NCBI GenBank assembly: GCA_016699445.1
Contig: CP064976.1
Coordinates: forward strand, 62,001 to 126,000
Length of the DNA stretch: 64,000 nucleotides
Direction of reading: 5' to 3'
Origin: Deltaproteobacteria bacterium
GTDB taxonomy: Bacteria > UBA10199 > JACPAL01 > GCA-016699445
A program made the position numbers and the translations under genes. Shown here one piece after another: positions 19,455-29,071 of the stretch. How positions within the stretch are numbered: the first letter of the stretch is position 1; each line of letters starts with the position of its first letter. The notes under the pieces are model-generated. The model had not been told where the DNA came from and ran no database searches. It saw only the letters and a program-made list of their open reading frames with translations.

Positions 19455-19706
19455 TTATCTTCTCGTTTTTCGAATAACCTCATTGACCATCTCTTGTGTC
19501 ACGGGATGACCTACAGAAAAAACAGGCCAACCCTTCTTTTTTTTCGATCTAGATTTTGAACGCACAGCTCTCAGTATAATCTTATCGTCATCTTCTTCGA
19601 CCTCAATATCACTGCCTGAGGCAAAGCCCAATTGTTCCCTCAGTTTTTTGGGAAGGAGGATCCGCCCAAATTTGTCGATACTCGAATGAAATATATGGGA
19701 AGCCAT
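19455..19706 (-). CDS. vapB: AbrB/MazE-type antitoxin, VapB-like
   Basis: DNA-binding antitoxin of 83 residues. The N-terminal SpoVT/AbrB swapped-hairpin domain is clear: KFGRILLPKKLREQLGF, followed by GSDIEVEEDDDKIILR. A Lys/Arg-rich linker (RSKSRSKKKK) leads to a C-terminal helix that would neutralise the toxin. ATG 19706 abuts the operator array directly, leaving no room for a ribosome site, so the message may be leaderless or very short-led. The complex probably represses its own promoter. Confidence 0.87.
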   Translation of the reverse strand: MASHIFHSSIDKFGRILLPKKLREQLGFASGSDIEVEEDDDKIILRAVRSKSRSKKKKGWPVFSVGHPVTQEMVNEVIRKTRR

Positions 19707-19737
19707 TTGCCAATAAATTTGGCAATTTTATTGGCAA
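19707..19737. promoter_or_regulatory. Operator array upstream of the vapB-like gene
   Basis: Three heptamers occur at a regular 12-base step: TTGCCAA at 19707-19713, TTGGCAA at 19719-19725 and TTGGCAA at 19731-19737. The first two form an inverted repeat with a 5-base centre, and the last two form a direct repeat. The array ends exactly at the antitoxin start codon, as expected of an autoregulatory operator for an AbrB-type antitoxin. Confidence 0.7.
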
Positions 19738-19748
19738 GAGTCAAAGGA

Positions 19749-20387
19749 TTAATACGACCGCTTCACAAAATCAAACTGCTGCAAATACCCTCCCCGTCCC
19801 AGTGTTTTCTTCGAGATGAGGTTAAAATCTTTTTCAAAGATTGTAGGATAATCATGGATAATCTCACCGGTCAGTTGACTAAAGAGTGTAATAAACGGCG
19901 TGGTCCAATTGGGTTCGAAAGGAACAGCATGGTCAATGATGCGGAGAAAACCATTTCTTTTAAGCAGTCTGGAAATTTCAGAAGCTGTCTCTTGAATCCT
20001 CATCATATAAATCAATGACCCTGAAGCCGTGATGATATCAAAGCTCTCAGACGGCAGTGGTATCTGATGGGCTTCCGCTTGAGTGATCTGATCGGGACGA
20101 AATGAATAATTCTCAAACGCTTTTTTCAACATTCCCTGAGACGGCTCGACGCCATGGACTTCGTAACCATTTTTTGAAGCTAAATGTAAAAGAAATCCTG
20201 TTCCACACCCGATATCCAAAAGTTTTCCAGAAGCTGGAAGATCATCTAAAGCATGAATAGCAATCTTGCGTCTCCAGCCGGAAAGCTTGGTGAGAAAATC
20301 ATAGGTCGATGAGAGAAAGCGCGTGTAATGCCCCCCTGTCATCGGTGGGACAATGGAACGCTTGGAGACAGGAGCCGATTTTTTCAT
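19749..20387 (-). CDS. Class I SAM-dependent methyltransferase
   Basis: Cytoplasmic methyltransferase of 212 residues. The SAM-binding motif I is LLDIGCGTGFLLHLA, the acidic end of strand 2 is GVEPSQGM, motif II is ESFDIITASGSL and a motif III-like stretch is LLKRNGFLRIID. The substrate is not indicated; the fold resembles Methyltransf_11/UbiE-like small-molecule enzymes. It starts six bases after the cytidine deaminase stop and probably shares its transcript. Confidence 0.85.
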   Translation of the reverse strand: MKKSAPVSKRSIVPPMTGGHYTRFLSSTYDFLTKLSGWRRKIAIHALDDLPASGKLLDIGCGTGFLLHLASKNGYEVHGVEPSQGMLKKAFENYSFRPDQITQAEAHQIPLPSESFDIITASGSLIYMMRIQETASEISRLLKRNGFLRIIDHAVPFEPNWTTPFITLFSQLTGEIIHDYPTIFEKDFNLISKKTLGRGGYLQQFDFVKRSY

Positions 20388-20392
20388 GAACT

Positions 20393-20806
20393 TTATTTCT
20401 TACGATGTTTTAAAAGACGCTTCTTGGATTTTTTCTTATAGGGTTTTGGATAGAGCTTGGAGAGATTCATCACCACTTTTTTTCCACGACTGGTAAACAT
20501 GATCACATCGATTTCACCAGCCAACTCCCAAAGGACTTGCCGACACACACCACACGGCGTGATGAGCTCCGCCGATCCATTCGTGACAGCCAAAGCTTCA
20601 AACTCAAATTCCCCATTGGCAATAGCGTGGTAGAGAGCGCCGCGTTCCGCACAAATCGTTAAAGCGTAACAGCCATTTTCAACATTCCCCGAAGAATAAA
20701 TCTTCCCCGACTTCGTCAACACCGCTGCCCCCACATGATGACGCGAATACGGAGCATAGGCTTGTTTGCGAGCTTGCTTGGCAGATTCGAGGAGCTCTTT
20801 GTTCAT
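20393..20806 (-). CDS. cdd: Cytidine deaminase
   Basis: Pyrimidine-salvage zinc enzyme that converts cytidine to uridine. All catalytic elements are present: APYSRHHVGAAVLT, substrate loop GNVENGCYALTICAE with the Cys-Ala-Glu zinc/proton site, and PCGVCRQ carrying the other two zinc cysteines. The 137 residues fit the short tetrameric class. The C-terminus carries an unusual basic tail (KPYKKKSKKRLLKHRKK), longer than in typical members. Confidence 0.95.
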   Translation of the reverse strand: MNKELLESAKQARKQAYAPYSRHHVGAAVLTKSGKIYSSGNVENGCYALTICAERGALYHAIANGEFEFEALAVTNGSAELITPCGVCRQVLWELAGEIDVIMFTSRGKKVVMNLSKLYPKPYKKKSKKRLLKHRKK

Positions 20807-20818
20807 AATAATTCTTAC

Positions 20819-21133
20819 TTATACAGCTGCATTTAAAATCTGTAACTTTAAAACAGGAACACGCTTCCATTCTTTGTTTTGATGAATTGAAACCCACAAA
20901 TTATAGACTTGTTGTAAATTTAACCAAAGCTCAGGAGTGGTCTGTAATGCCCGTGACAACCTTAAAGCTAAATCAGGTGTAACAGAAGCTCTCTCATTCA
21001 CGATAGCAGAAATTGTCTTTCGAGAGACTCCTAAGGTATCGGCCAATTCAGTGATCGATAAATCAAGAGGTTCCAGATAATGATACTTTAAAATTATACC
21101 TGGGTGTGTTGGTTTTCTTTTTCTTTCTCTCAT
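20819..21133 (-). CDS. higA: HigA-type antitoxin
   Basis: XRE-family antitoxin of 104 residues. The preferred ATG 21133 has GGAGG upstream; a longer in-frame start would run into higB. It begins with the HigA signature THPGIILKYHYLEPLDLSI and then the helix-turn-helix ITELADTLGVSRKTISAIVN, and ends in the helical section PELWLNLQQVYNLW. It lies 13 bases behind the toxin gene, in the toxin-first order typical of higBA. The palindrome upstream of higB is its likely operator. Confidence 0.92.
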   Translation of the reverse strand: MRERKRKPTHPGIILKYHYLEPLDLSITELADTLGVSRKTISAIVNERASVTPDLALRLSRALQTTPELWLNLQQVYNLWVSIHQNKEWKRVPVLKLQILNAAV

Positions 21134-21146
21134 ATAACCTCCATTC

Positions 21147-21425
21147 TTAACGGTAATCCAAATAATCCACCAAATACGCATCCCCATTCTCAAATTTAAA
21201 GACGACGCGCCAATTTCCAGAGACTTTCACAGCATAATGCCCTGCTAGGCCGCCGGAAAGAGGATGAAAGCTTGCCCCAGGATAATTCATATCGCCTACA
21301 ACAGCTGAAGCATGAAGCCTGTCCAGAATCAGCGAAAGCTTATCAGCATGTTTTGGCTGAATACCCTTCTTAGACCCTGTATAAAAATAACTTTCGAGAC
21401 CTTTATGTTCAAAGCTTCGTATCAC
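21147..21425 (-). CDS. higB: HigB/RelE-superfamily toxin
   Basis: mRNA interferase of 92 residues, GTG start at 21425. The chain matches HigB (plasmid maintenance system killer) from end to end: IRSFEHKGLESYFYTGSKKG, then FHPLSGGLAGHYAVKVSGNW, RVVFKFENGDAYLVDYLDY. The RelE-like fold cuts ribosome-bound mRNA; the conserved Arg in NWRVVF is retained. The cognate higA follows directly. Confidence 0.92.
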   Translation of the reverse strand: MIRSFEHKGLESYFYTGSKKGIQPKHADKLSLILDRLHASAVVGDMNYPGASFHPLSGGLAGHYAVKVSGNWRVVFKFENGDAYLVDYLDYR

Positions 21426-21443
21426 TGACTGATAGATTATAGC

Positions 21444-21462
21444 TGTAACCTATAGGGTTACA
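21444..21462. promoter_or_regulatory. Palindromic operator before higBA
   Basis: TGTAACC-TATAG-GGTTACA is a perfect inverted repeat with 7-base arms and a 5-base centre, 18 bases before the higB GTG. Its centre can serve as part of a -10 element for leftward transcription. HigA proteins repress such sites. Confidence 0.7.
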
Positions 21463-21530
21463 AGGAAAATATACAAAGAACAAAGAACTTTTCTCACGAA
21501 ACTTTTCAGGACTTATTGCGATAAGTAAGA

Positions 21531-24500
21531 ATGTTGCAGGGAATTGCGTATAGAAGACTTCAAATATCTGTTTCTACTCAAGGGTTACCCACACCTCCTC
21601 AAATCCCTTTAGCTGAAGGGGCACTCACTATTTCAGGATACGAAGCTCCCGAAAATGGAAATTACTTATCACACACTTTACCGACATGTAGTCACCCTCT
21701 ATTCCCAGGGCACGCCCAGTAGATGCTCTTTCACAACAAATCACATTACCTATTCAGAATTATCAAACACTCATCACACAAGGATCTCAAAAAATAGCTG
21801 AACATATTAAGGATCCTGAAAATGACAGAGGAATTTTAGTCGCTCCGGTAGGTCTAAGGGATATGCTTGAGGAATTCATCGATCAACAACTCTTCCCTCC
21901 AGATATCACAAATAATCTAAAACGATTTCAGGATCCAGACACAGGACAAGTTAATATCGTTATCGTTATCCGCGGACAGGATAATTTTTCTCGATGGCAA
22001 AACAGACTCAATCGACTCGTGGGTTCGACTCATTTCATGAAAGATCGCTCAACTTGGGAAATTAAAAAAAATGATGGGAAAATAAAAATCAGGCTGGAGT
22101 CAGTCGATACGCTCAAGTCGTTAAAATCTAAAACCCTCAAAGAAACTTTAACTCCTTACCGCGTTATTATTTTAGATCAGGAAAATCATACAAGACTCAT
22201 CGATGATACAGCTTCAGAAGAAATTGGTCAGGAAAGAGAACGCTATTATAAGATTCTGGAAGCCTGTGATTTTATCGAAACCGTCACCACACCACAGGGA
22301 AAAGACATCAGAATAAAAAAGAACACTGTCAAATATCTCATTGCTGGAACTGAAACAGTCAGTCCAGGAGCAGGAAGAGTTTATGGAGGAACAAGAAATA
22401 CAGTCATAGCTGCCTATAATCTTCCACAACTACTACAAGATGGATTCATTCAAAAACCTCGTATCAGAGTTTTAGAACCAGAAGTCACACATTCAAATAC
22501 AACGAAGAACCTTGGCCCTTATAATACACATGAACTTTGGGCGTCTTTAAGCCCAGAAGAAAGATCCAAGGAAGTTGTAAAACACATTCAGAGAGTTTGG
22601 GCTGAAACAAGTGACGATAAGATTGGAGAGGAAAGAAAAATTCCCAGAACTGTCATCTATGCAAATAGTCAATCTGAAGCACGCATGATTTTAAATGAAC
22701 TTTCACAACATATAAAGAGAGAGGAAATCTCGCTCTTGATTTCCGATCAGCCCGAAGGTGAAAGAAGAGCTCAAAAAAATCGTTTTTTTGTAACGCATGA
22801 ATCACGGGTTCTCATTCATGTCTTAAGTGCTTTAGAAGGTGTGGATGAATATCAAAGTGATCCCGTTGATCTTGTCGTCTATGCTGCTCCCCGTTTTGCA
22901 GGGGGACGCAATTATTTTCTGAACGCTTTCGGGAGCCATCTAGGAGGATACAAAGCACCTGAAATGTTGGATATGTGCGGACTTTCAACTCTCAATGCTG
23001 ATCTTATTTTCTTTGATCCACTCCTTTATATTCTAAGCGAAGGAGAACTGAAAAGGGAGTCCCCTCAAAGAACACGCTGGTTATAAAGATTATCTCAGAG
23101 GAAATAAGGTTAAAAGCGTCAACGAATACGAAATGGACTTGTTCGGGGAAATGATTGCTCAAAGAATGGGGAATTTTTTAAAAGCTAAGATGAGCCGCGG
23201 AACAACATCTGCTCTAGCAATTAAGCTAAATTGCTCAGAATTTATTATAGAAAAAATGGCAAATGGAAGTTTCCTTACCCATTCAAGAGACATGATCGTT
23301 CAACTATCAGAAGCTTTATTTCTTAATGAGTCAGAAAAAGAAGAATTATTGGATTGTTGGGCAGAAGATAGGGCCATTTGGTTTGCACAAAGACATCCGA
23401 CTACAGGACTTACACAAAAGAGGAGGATCTCCTAAAAGAGATTCGAAAAGCCTATTTTAGAAATGCGACTCATGATTCAAGTAGCAGCTCTCATAAAGCA
23501 ATACGTCACTATCTCGAAACAGGACTTAGAATATTAGCCCCTCAGTATTATCGAGAGAATTTCCTAAAAGCGTTGGCAACAATATGGTGCGGTCAGAACA
23601 AAACACTTGGAGAAGGTTTTGCAAGAATTCAACAAGTCTTTCCAGGGGAACTACGCTCCTACTTTTGTCCTAAGAAAGTATCCGACTTTTCAGAAATAAC
23701 GCATGAAATGCTGGCTGAATATTTTAAAAATGAGATGGGTTTACCAATAGATTCTATCAGCTTAGTTTATCGAGTCATGCCCAACGCATCTGTTGTCGGA
23801 TTTCGAGCAGGTCCGAAAAATACGCCTATCTCGGATTCAGACTGCAAACTAACGCTCTCAAGGACAAAAGACGGATCCTACATAATAGATTCTGCCGAAA
23901 AATCGGGAGCGTTCACATCCCTACAAGCTCTCCGACATTCCCCTGCTTTTGTGGCAAGAAATTTAGAAATTCCTCCAAACGAAGAAATCTTAACGACTTT
24001 CCCTTCGGTTGGGAAAAATTTAGATAGTTTAAAAGCTCTTTCCCCTGAAGAAATAAGAGAACACTTCAAAGATATTGCCCGCCAAAAAAGGCTTTTTGAT
24101 GAACAAGGAGAGGTTGATATTTCAAAACTGGATTCAATCGCTTTGATTTATAGAGTCATGCCGGATAGATCTCTTGCCGGATTTCGCCCAGCTTCTAAAG
24201 AAGCTCTAGCGTCAAAAACAGAATGTAAAATAACAATCACACATACAGGAGAAAGTTTTAAATTAGTAACTGTAGAGCAAGCAGGGGCTGTGCCATCTTT
24301 AAAAGCCCTTCGCCACTCACCTGCTTTTACTTCTGGGAGTTTAGCAATTCCGATCAATGAAGAAATTATATCTTATTTTCCATCTATTGAAAAAAGTTTG
24401 AATGATTTTAAAAAATATACACGTGAAACTATTATCGAACATTTTAAAGAAATTGCACGACAGAAACAGATGTTTGATAGTGATGGACAACCTGATATTT

Positions 24501-26626
24501 CAAAACTTGATTCCATTTCATTAATCTTCGACTTGGCAACCAATGAAAATTTAGGCGCTTTCCGAGAAGCACCCTCTGAATCCAAAGCCCCAGAAAATTA
24601 CTGCAAAATTATCATCACTAAGGATGTTGATGGGTCTTTCACACTCAAATCAGCAAAACATAAAGGAGCTTCCAAAGCATTAGAAGCCTTTAGACATTCT
24701 CCGGCTTTCATTTCAGGAGATTTAAGAATTCCTATAAATGAAGCATTGTTACAAACAAGCCCCTACTCCTATAAAACTTTGGATGACTTAAAAAGACTAA
24801 CAGAAGAAAACATTATTGATCACTTTCAGAATATCGCCCGCCAAAAAGGATTATTTGATGAGCATGGAAACGTCGATATTTCAAAGCTTGATTCTATAGC
24901 CATAGTCTTTTCCTTAGATTCTAATGAATCATTGAGAGGTTATAGAGAGATTTCCTCGGACACAAAAGTTAATGGACAGACATGCAAAATCATTATCGAT
25001 CGAAATCCCAATGGCGGATTTAAAATAAGATCGATTGAACATGCTGGTTCTTTTGTGGCTATAAGAGCACTCCGCCACTCACCTGCTTTTATTTCAAAAA
25101 AACTTGTAATTCCTATTGATGAAGAAATTATTACAATACCATCTTCTCGAAGTTCACTGAACGATTTAAAAAGCTATACAGCTAAGGATATCTCAGAATT
25201 CTTTAAAGAAATTGCTCGACAAAAATACATCTTGGATGATTCAGGACAACCTGACTGTTCAAAAATTAGTTCTGTAGCTTTAACCTTTTTTTTACAATCA
25301 GATGGAACACTTTCAGGACTGCGACCTATCCCTTCAGATGAAGAAACCCCTAATGGATACTGTAAAATCATTATCCAAAAAGAAGAAGAAAATTCATTTA
25401 GAATCTCCTTTGTAAATAACAATAGATCCTACGAGGGTCTTCAGGCTTTGAGGAATTCCCCTGCTTTCATTGACGGCTCTTTAAAAATTCCAATGAATGA
25501 AGTGATTGTGCCGAGATCTCCTTTTTCCGAAACAACTCTCGATACTTTCAATAATTATACCCGAGAGACCCTTGTAGAACATTTTAGTGATATAGCGCGA
25601 CAAAAGAGATTATTTGATAAGGACGGAAATGTAGATATTTCTAAACTAGATTCTATCTCACTGATTTTCAATGTTTATGAGAGTGGACACCTATCTGGAT
25701 TTCGAGTTGCTTCAGAACAAGCAAAACAGCCAAAAGACTATTGCAAAATTACTATTCAGAAAAAAGAGAATGGAAGATTTGAAATCATCTGTGCTGAAAA
25801 CAAAGGGGCTGCTAAGGTATTGGAATTTTTGCGTGAATCTCCAGCAAATATTAAAGAAGATTTGATAATCCCAAGTGACGATCACCTTAAGCTTAAAAAA
25901 AGAACTTCTTCTGGAATGAATCTTTCAGATTTAAAGGGATGGTCTTCTGATACTATTAGTGGATTCTATAAGGAAGTAGCAAAACAGAATTCTCTTTTTA
26001 AACAAGATGGTTCGCCAGATATTTCAAAACTAAAAGAAATCAAACTTGTTTTTTACATTAATAAAGATGGTTCTTTGGGAGGTTTTCGAGTTCTTAATAT
26101 AAATGCCAAAACACCCAGTGATTATTGCGAAATGACTATTGTCGCAGAAGACCAAAATACATTTAAAATCACATCCATTAAGAATTCAGGAAGTTTTGAA
26201 GTTCTAAAAACATTGCGATACTCACCAGCCTTTATCAGTGGTTCTTTGGAAATACCGCTAAATGAAGATATACTTTTGGCATTCCCTCCTTCAGGAAAAT
26301 CTTTGGATAGTCTTAAAACTTATACAGTTAATGAAATTGAAGAATATTTTTCAGAGATTGCGAGACAAAAAAGAATGTTTGACCTCAATGGAGCTTTGGA
26401 GAGCCAGAAGCTCCAGTCAATTTCATTCATTTTTCGACCAAGCCCCACTGGAGACTTACAAGGATTTAGGGAAGCTTCCAAGGAGGCACCTATCAAAGAC
26501 GGTTATTCTAAAATAGTGATTGAGAGAAAAATGACTGGTGGTTTTAAAATAATCTTAGGGCCCCGCGTAAAAATGACACAAGCAATCAGAAATCTTCAAC
26601 TTTCACCAGCTTTTCAAGAAATCTGA
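21531..26626 (+). CDS. Giant protein: degenerate SF2 helicase, XRE-like HTH and eight repeats
   Basis: Three breaks split this gene: near 21692-21722, at the CCCC of 23061-23064, and at the AAAA of 23416-23419. Correcting one base at each gives a single 1698-residue protein. Part 1 (to about 23060) follows an SF2 helicase: YQTLITQGSQ, ILVAPVGLRD (motif I place), YRVIILDQENH (II place), AGTETVSP (III place), RTVIYANSQSEA (IV), LEGVDEYQSDPVDLVVY (V). The nucleotide-binding residues are replaced. Part 2 (about 23130-23400) resembles an XRE helix-turn-helix (TSALAIKLNCSEFIIEKMA). Part 3 is a linker and eight repeats of about 126 residues ending at the C-terminus. There is no signal peptide. I know no family with this layout; function is unknown. 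Confidence 0.7.
23690..26620 (+). repeat. Eight tandem protein repeats of about 126 residues
   Basis: Each unit contains a strand block (ISKLDSISLIF...L.GFR.A), YCKI.I, a FxIxSAE-like strand, the hallmark LRHSPAFISG.L.IP.NE.I, then SLD.LK.YT.E.I.EHF and EIARQK.LFD..G. The hallmark recurs near 23930, 24308, 24690, 25070, 25448, 25830, 26214 and 26588, a step of 374-384 bases. Unit 6 is the most diverged (LRESPAN) and unit 8 ends the protein. DNA identity between units is low compared with protein similarity, so the duplications are old. Confidence 0.85.
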
Positions 26627-26651
26627 TTTTGATGATATTATCTTCACCTAA

Positions 26652-27935
26652 TCAATCTTCAGAATTTTCAGATTCCAATCGAAACAGTTTTTTTAAAATT
26701 TCGGAATAACGAGGTGCCCCTTCTTTAACTTCTTCCGTCTTCATTAAAATAATCGGATCATGAAGAATCTTATTTACAATGGCCTTCGTACAAGCCTCCA
26801 TTATAGCCCTATCCTTTTCACTAAGATCTGAGAGTTTAGCGTAATATTTCTCCAACTCCAAGCGCCGAATGTTGTCGAACTTCTGAGAGAGTTTTTGGAT
26901 CGTTGGGGACACATGCATTTGACGGACATAGGCTAAAAAATCTTCTGATTCTTCCTCGATAATAATTTCTGCTTTTTTAGCCTCGCGCTCACGCTCCTTA
27001 ATGTTGTTTTGAACTATATTCTGAAGATGGTCGATGTCGTAGAGATAAACATTTTCAATCTGATTAACCGTCGGTTCAACATTTCTAGGGACAGCGATAT
27101 CGATAAAAAACATGGGTTCATTTTTTCTCTGATGCATCGCCTGTCGCACCTGATCCTCTGTCACGACAAAATCCTTAGCGCCTGTAGAAACAATCACAAT
27201 ATCCATCTGAGGAAGCGCTTTGGGAATTTCTTCCCACGATGCCAGATGAACTTCAAAATCAGCTTTTATGTTTTGCGCGACTTCTCGGGCTTTTTCTGAA
27301 GTGCGGTTCACAATAAAAATATCTCTCGCCTCGCGCTCGATCAGATGCTTTGCGGCTAATTCACCCATTTCTCCAGCGCCCAAAAGCATCACTTTTTTCC
27401 CACGAAAATTTCCGAATATTTTTTCCGCTAACAATACAGCAGCATAACTGATCGAAACCGGATGCCGTCCAATCTCTGTATCTGTACGAATTCGCTTACT
27501 GACATTCAAAGCACGATGAACAAGTTTATTTAAATAGGGGCCTGTAGATCGGTTTGCAATCGCTTGGGCATAGGCTTCTTTGACCTGCCCACTGATTTGG
27601 GGTTCTCCCAACACCATAGAATCCAAGCCCGAAGTCAGTTTAAAAAAATGACGAACAGCGTCTGTTCCATTTTTTCGATAAACACCCTTAATAGGACCCA
27701 GGGCTTTCATTTTCAAAATCAGCTGTTCTGCCTTTTCTGCGGCAGTGCCCGGAACCTGAGAAGCCAAACACGCTTCCACACGGTTGCAAGTGGATACCAA
27801 CAACCCCTCTTCAACTTCCTCAAAACTCAAAAGTTCACTTAAAAAAGCAGGTATTTCAACTTGTGAAAACGCAAGCTTCTCACGCACCTCGATAGGCGCT
27901 GTCTTATGCGAAAGTCCAACAATCACAAAATCCAT
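26652..27935 (-). CDS. hemA: Glutamyl-tRNA reductase
   Basis: First committed enzyme of the C5 tetrapyrrole pathway; it reduces glutamyl-tRNA to glutamate-1-semialdehyde with NADPH. ATG 27935 has AAGGA five bases upstream and gives 427 residues; a longer in-frame start is not needed. Present are GLSHKTAPIEVREKLAF, the catalytic Cys in LLVSTCNRVEA, the glycine-rich NADPH site MLLGAGEMGELAA, and the C-terminal dimerisation helices. The neighbouring HemX/CcsA-like gene is a common partner and can stabilise or regulate HemA. Confidence 0.95.
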   Translation of the reverse strand: MDFVIVGLSHKTAPIEVREKLAFSQVEIPAFLSELLSFEEVEEGLLVSTCNRVEACLASQVPGTAAEKAEQLILKMKALGPIKGVYRKNGTDAVRHFFKLTSGLDSMVLGEPQISGQVKEAYAQAIANRSTGPYLNKLVHRALNVSKRIRTDTEIGRHPVSISYAAVLLAEKIFGNFRGKKVMLLGAGEMGELAAKHLIEREARDIFIVNRTSEKAREVAQNIKADFEVHLASWEEIPKALPQMDIVIVSTGAKDFVVTEDQVRQAMHQRKNEPMFFIDIAVPRNVEPTVNQIENVYLYDIDHLQNIVQNNIKEREREAKKAEIIIEEESEDFLAYVRQMHVSPTIQKLSQKFDNIRRLELEKYYAKLSDLSEKDRAIMEACTKAIVNKILHDPIILMKTEEVKEGAPRYSEILKKLFRLESENSED

Positions 27936-27942
27936 AAATTCC

Positions 27943-28392
27943 TTAAACGTGATGACGGATGGCAATAAAAGCCAACACAACACCCAAAAAACCTAAAGCA
28001 GATAAAATCATTCCTCGCCTTCCCTTCAAACCCGATTGAAGACGAGCTTTGAGAAAAAATGCGTAAATGGACCAAATAACAAGTGATGCAATTTGTCTGG
28101 GATCATCCGTCAAATAAGCATTCATGATTTTTTTAGATAATAAAGTTCCGACGACGATTCCGCATGTCAGAAGAATAAAACCAATCAAAAGAGAGTTATA
28201 ATGAAACGAATCCAATCCTCTTAATGAAGGAAGCCATCTAAAATTAAGCGGGGGTTTTCTTTGCTTAAGACGTCGTTCTTCAATCAAATAAGTCAAACCC
28301 ACCAAAAAATTAATTGAAAAAATCATGAACGCAACTGTCATGAAAATAAGATGGGTGGTTAATAAAAATGAAATGGACATAAATATCCTCAT
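27943..28392 (-). CDS. Short HemX/CcsA-family membrane protein
   Basis: Membrane protein of 149 residues with about four hydrophobic segments (MSISFLLTTHLIFMTVAF, SLLIGFILLTCGIVVGTLL, ASLVIWSIYAFFLKA, GMILSALGFLGVVLAFIAI). The order and the LIEERRLKQRKP and WLPSLRGLD loops fit the C-terminal half of HemX/CcsA-type cytochrome c assembly proteins, which are normally about 270 residues. The N-terminal half is absent and the haem-handling Trp-rich motif is not seen. It overlaps the HAD gene by ATGA and directly precedes hemA. Confidence 0.7.
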   Translation of the reverse strand: MRIFMSISFLLTTHLIFMTVAFMIFSINFLVGLTYLIEERRLKQRKPPLNFRWLPSLRGLDSFHYNSLLIGFILLTCGIVVGTLLSKKIMNAYLTDDPRQIASLVIWSIYAFFLKARLQSGLKGRRGMILSALGFLGVVLAFIAIRHHV

Positions 28393-29069
28393 TCAACCAA
28401 AGATTTGAGATCTATTTCAGAAAAATTATTTACCACAAAATCTGCCTCAAACAATCGATCAGCATTATATGTGTTGGTAATCCCTACACAAACAGCTCCT
28501 GCTTTTTTTCCTGCAGTGATACCCCAGGGAGAATCCTCAATGACCAAACATTCTGCAGGAAGCAATATTTCTGACGTTGGGACAAAATCACGATTCAATA
28601 GCTGCATTGCTTTTTTGTATCCTTCAGGGTCTGGTTTACTTTTGGCCACATCTTCCGAACCAATAATAATTTTAAAATGTTTACGAAGGCCACAACCTTC
28701 CAAAATAGAAATAATTTCTTCACGATGTGCGCCAGAGACAATAGCACAGTAATAATCATTTGTAACTTTTTGAATAAACGCTTTCACATCCGGCATGACA
28801 ATTTCACCACGATCAAAAGCTTCCATCACCATCTTGAGCTTTCTTTGAATCAACGACTCTTTCTTTTCGGGAGTCAGGACTTTATTTTGATCCAGAAAAA
28901 CATGATGCAAACAATCTCTGTCATCATAACCTAAATAATTCTTGTAATAATCCTCTTTAGTCAGAAGAATTCCTTCTTCAGCTAATAGAATTTGGAGTTT
29001 TTCCAGATGAATGGGTTCAGAATTGACAATCACCCCATCAAAATCAAAAAGTATGGCACGTAAACTCAT
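28389..29069 (-). CDS. HAD-superfamily phosphatase, beta-phosphoglucomutase type
   Basis: Cytoplasmic hydrolase of 226 residues. Motif I is AILFDFDGVIVNSEP, the cap domain follows, motif II is CAIVSGAHREE, the Lys region is EDVAKSKPDPEGY and motif IV is CLVIEDSPWGITAGKKAG. This pattern is shared by beta-phosphoglucomutase, phosphoglycolate phosphatase and similar sugar-phosphate enzymes; the substrate cannot be told. It lies between greA and the HemX-like gene with tight spacing. Confidence 0.88.
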   Translation of the reverse strand: MSLRAILFDFDGVIVNSEPIHLEKLQILLAEEGILLTKEDYYKNYLGYDDRDCLHHVFLDQNKVLTPEKKESLIQRKLKMVMEAFDRGEIVMPDVKAFIQKVTNDYYCAIVSGAHREEIISILEGCGLRKHFKIIIGSEDVAKSKPDPEGYKKAMQLLNRDFVPTSEILLPAECLVIEDSPWGITAGKKAGAVCVGITNTYNADRLFEADFVVNNFSEIDLKSLVE

Positions 29070-29071
29070 GA

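Noticed and set aside
21531..26626. Phase variation by homopolymer slippage in the helicase-like gene
   Set aside because: The runs are only three to four bases long, too short for efficient slippage, and similar breaks occur in housekeeping genes.
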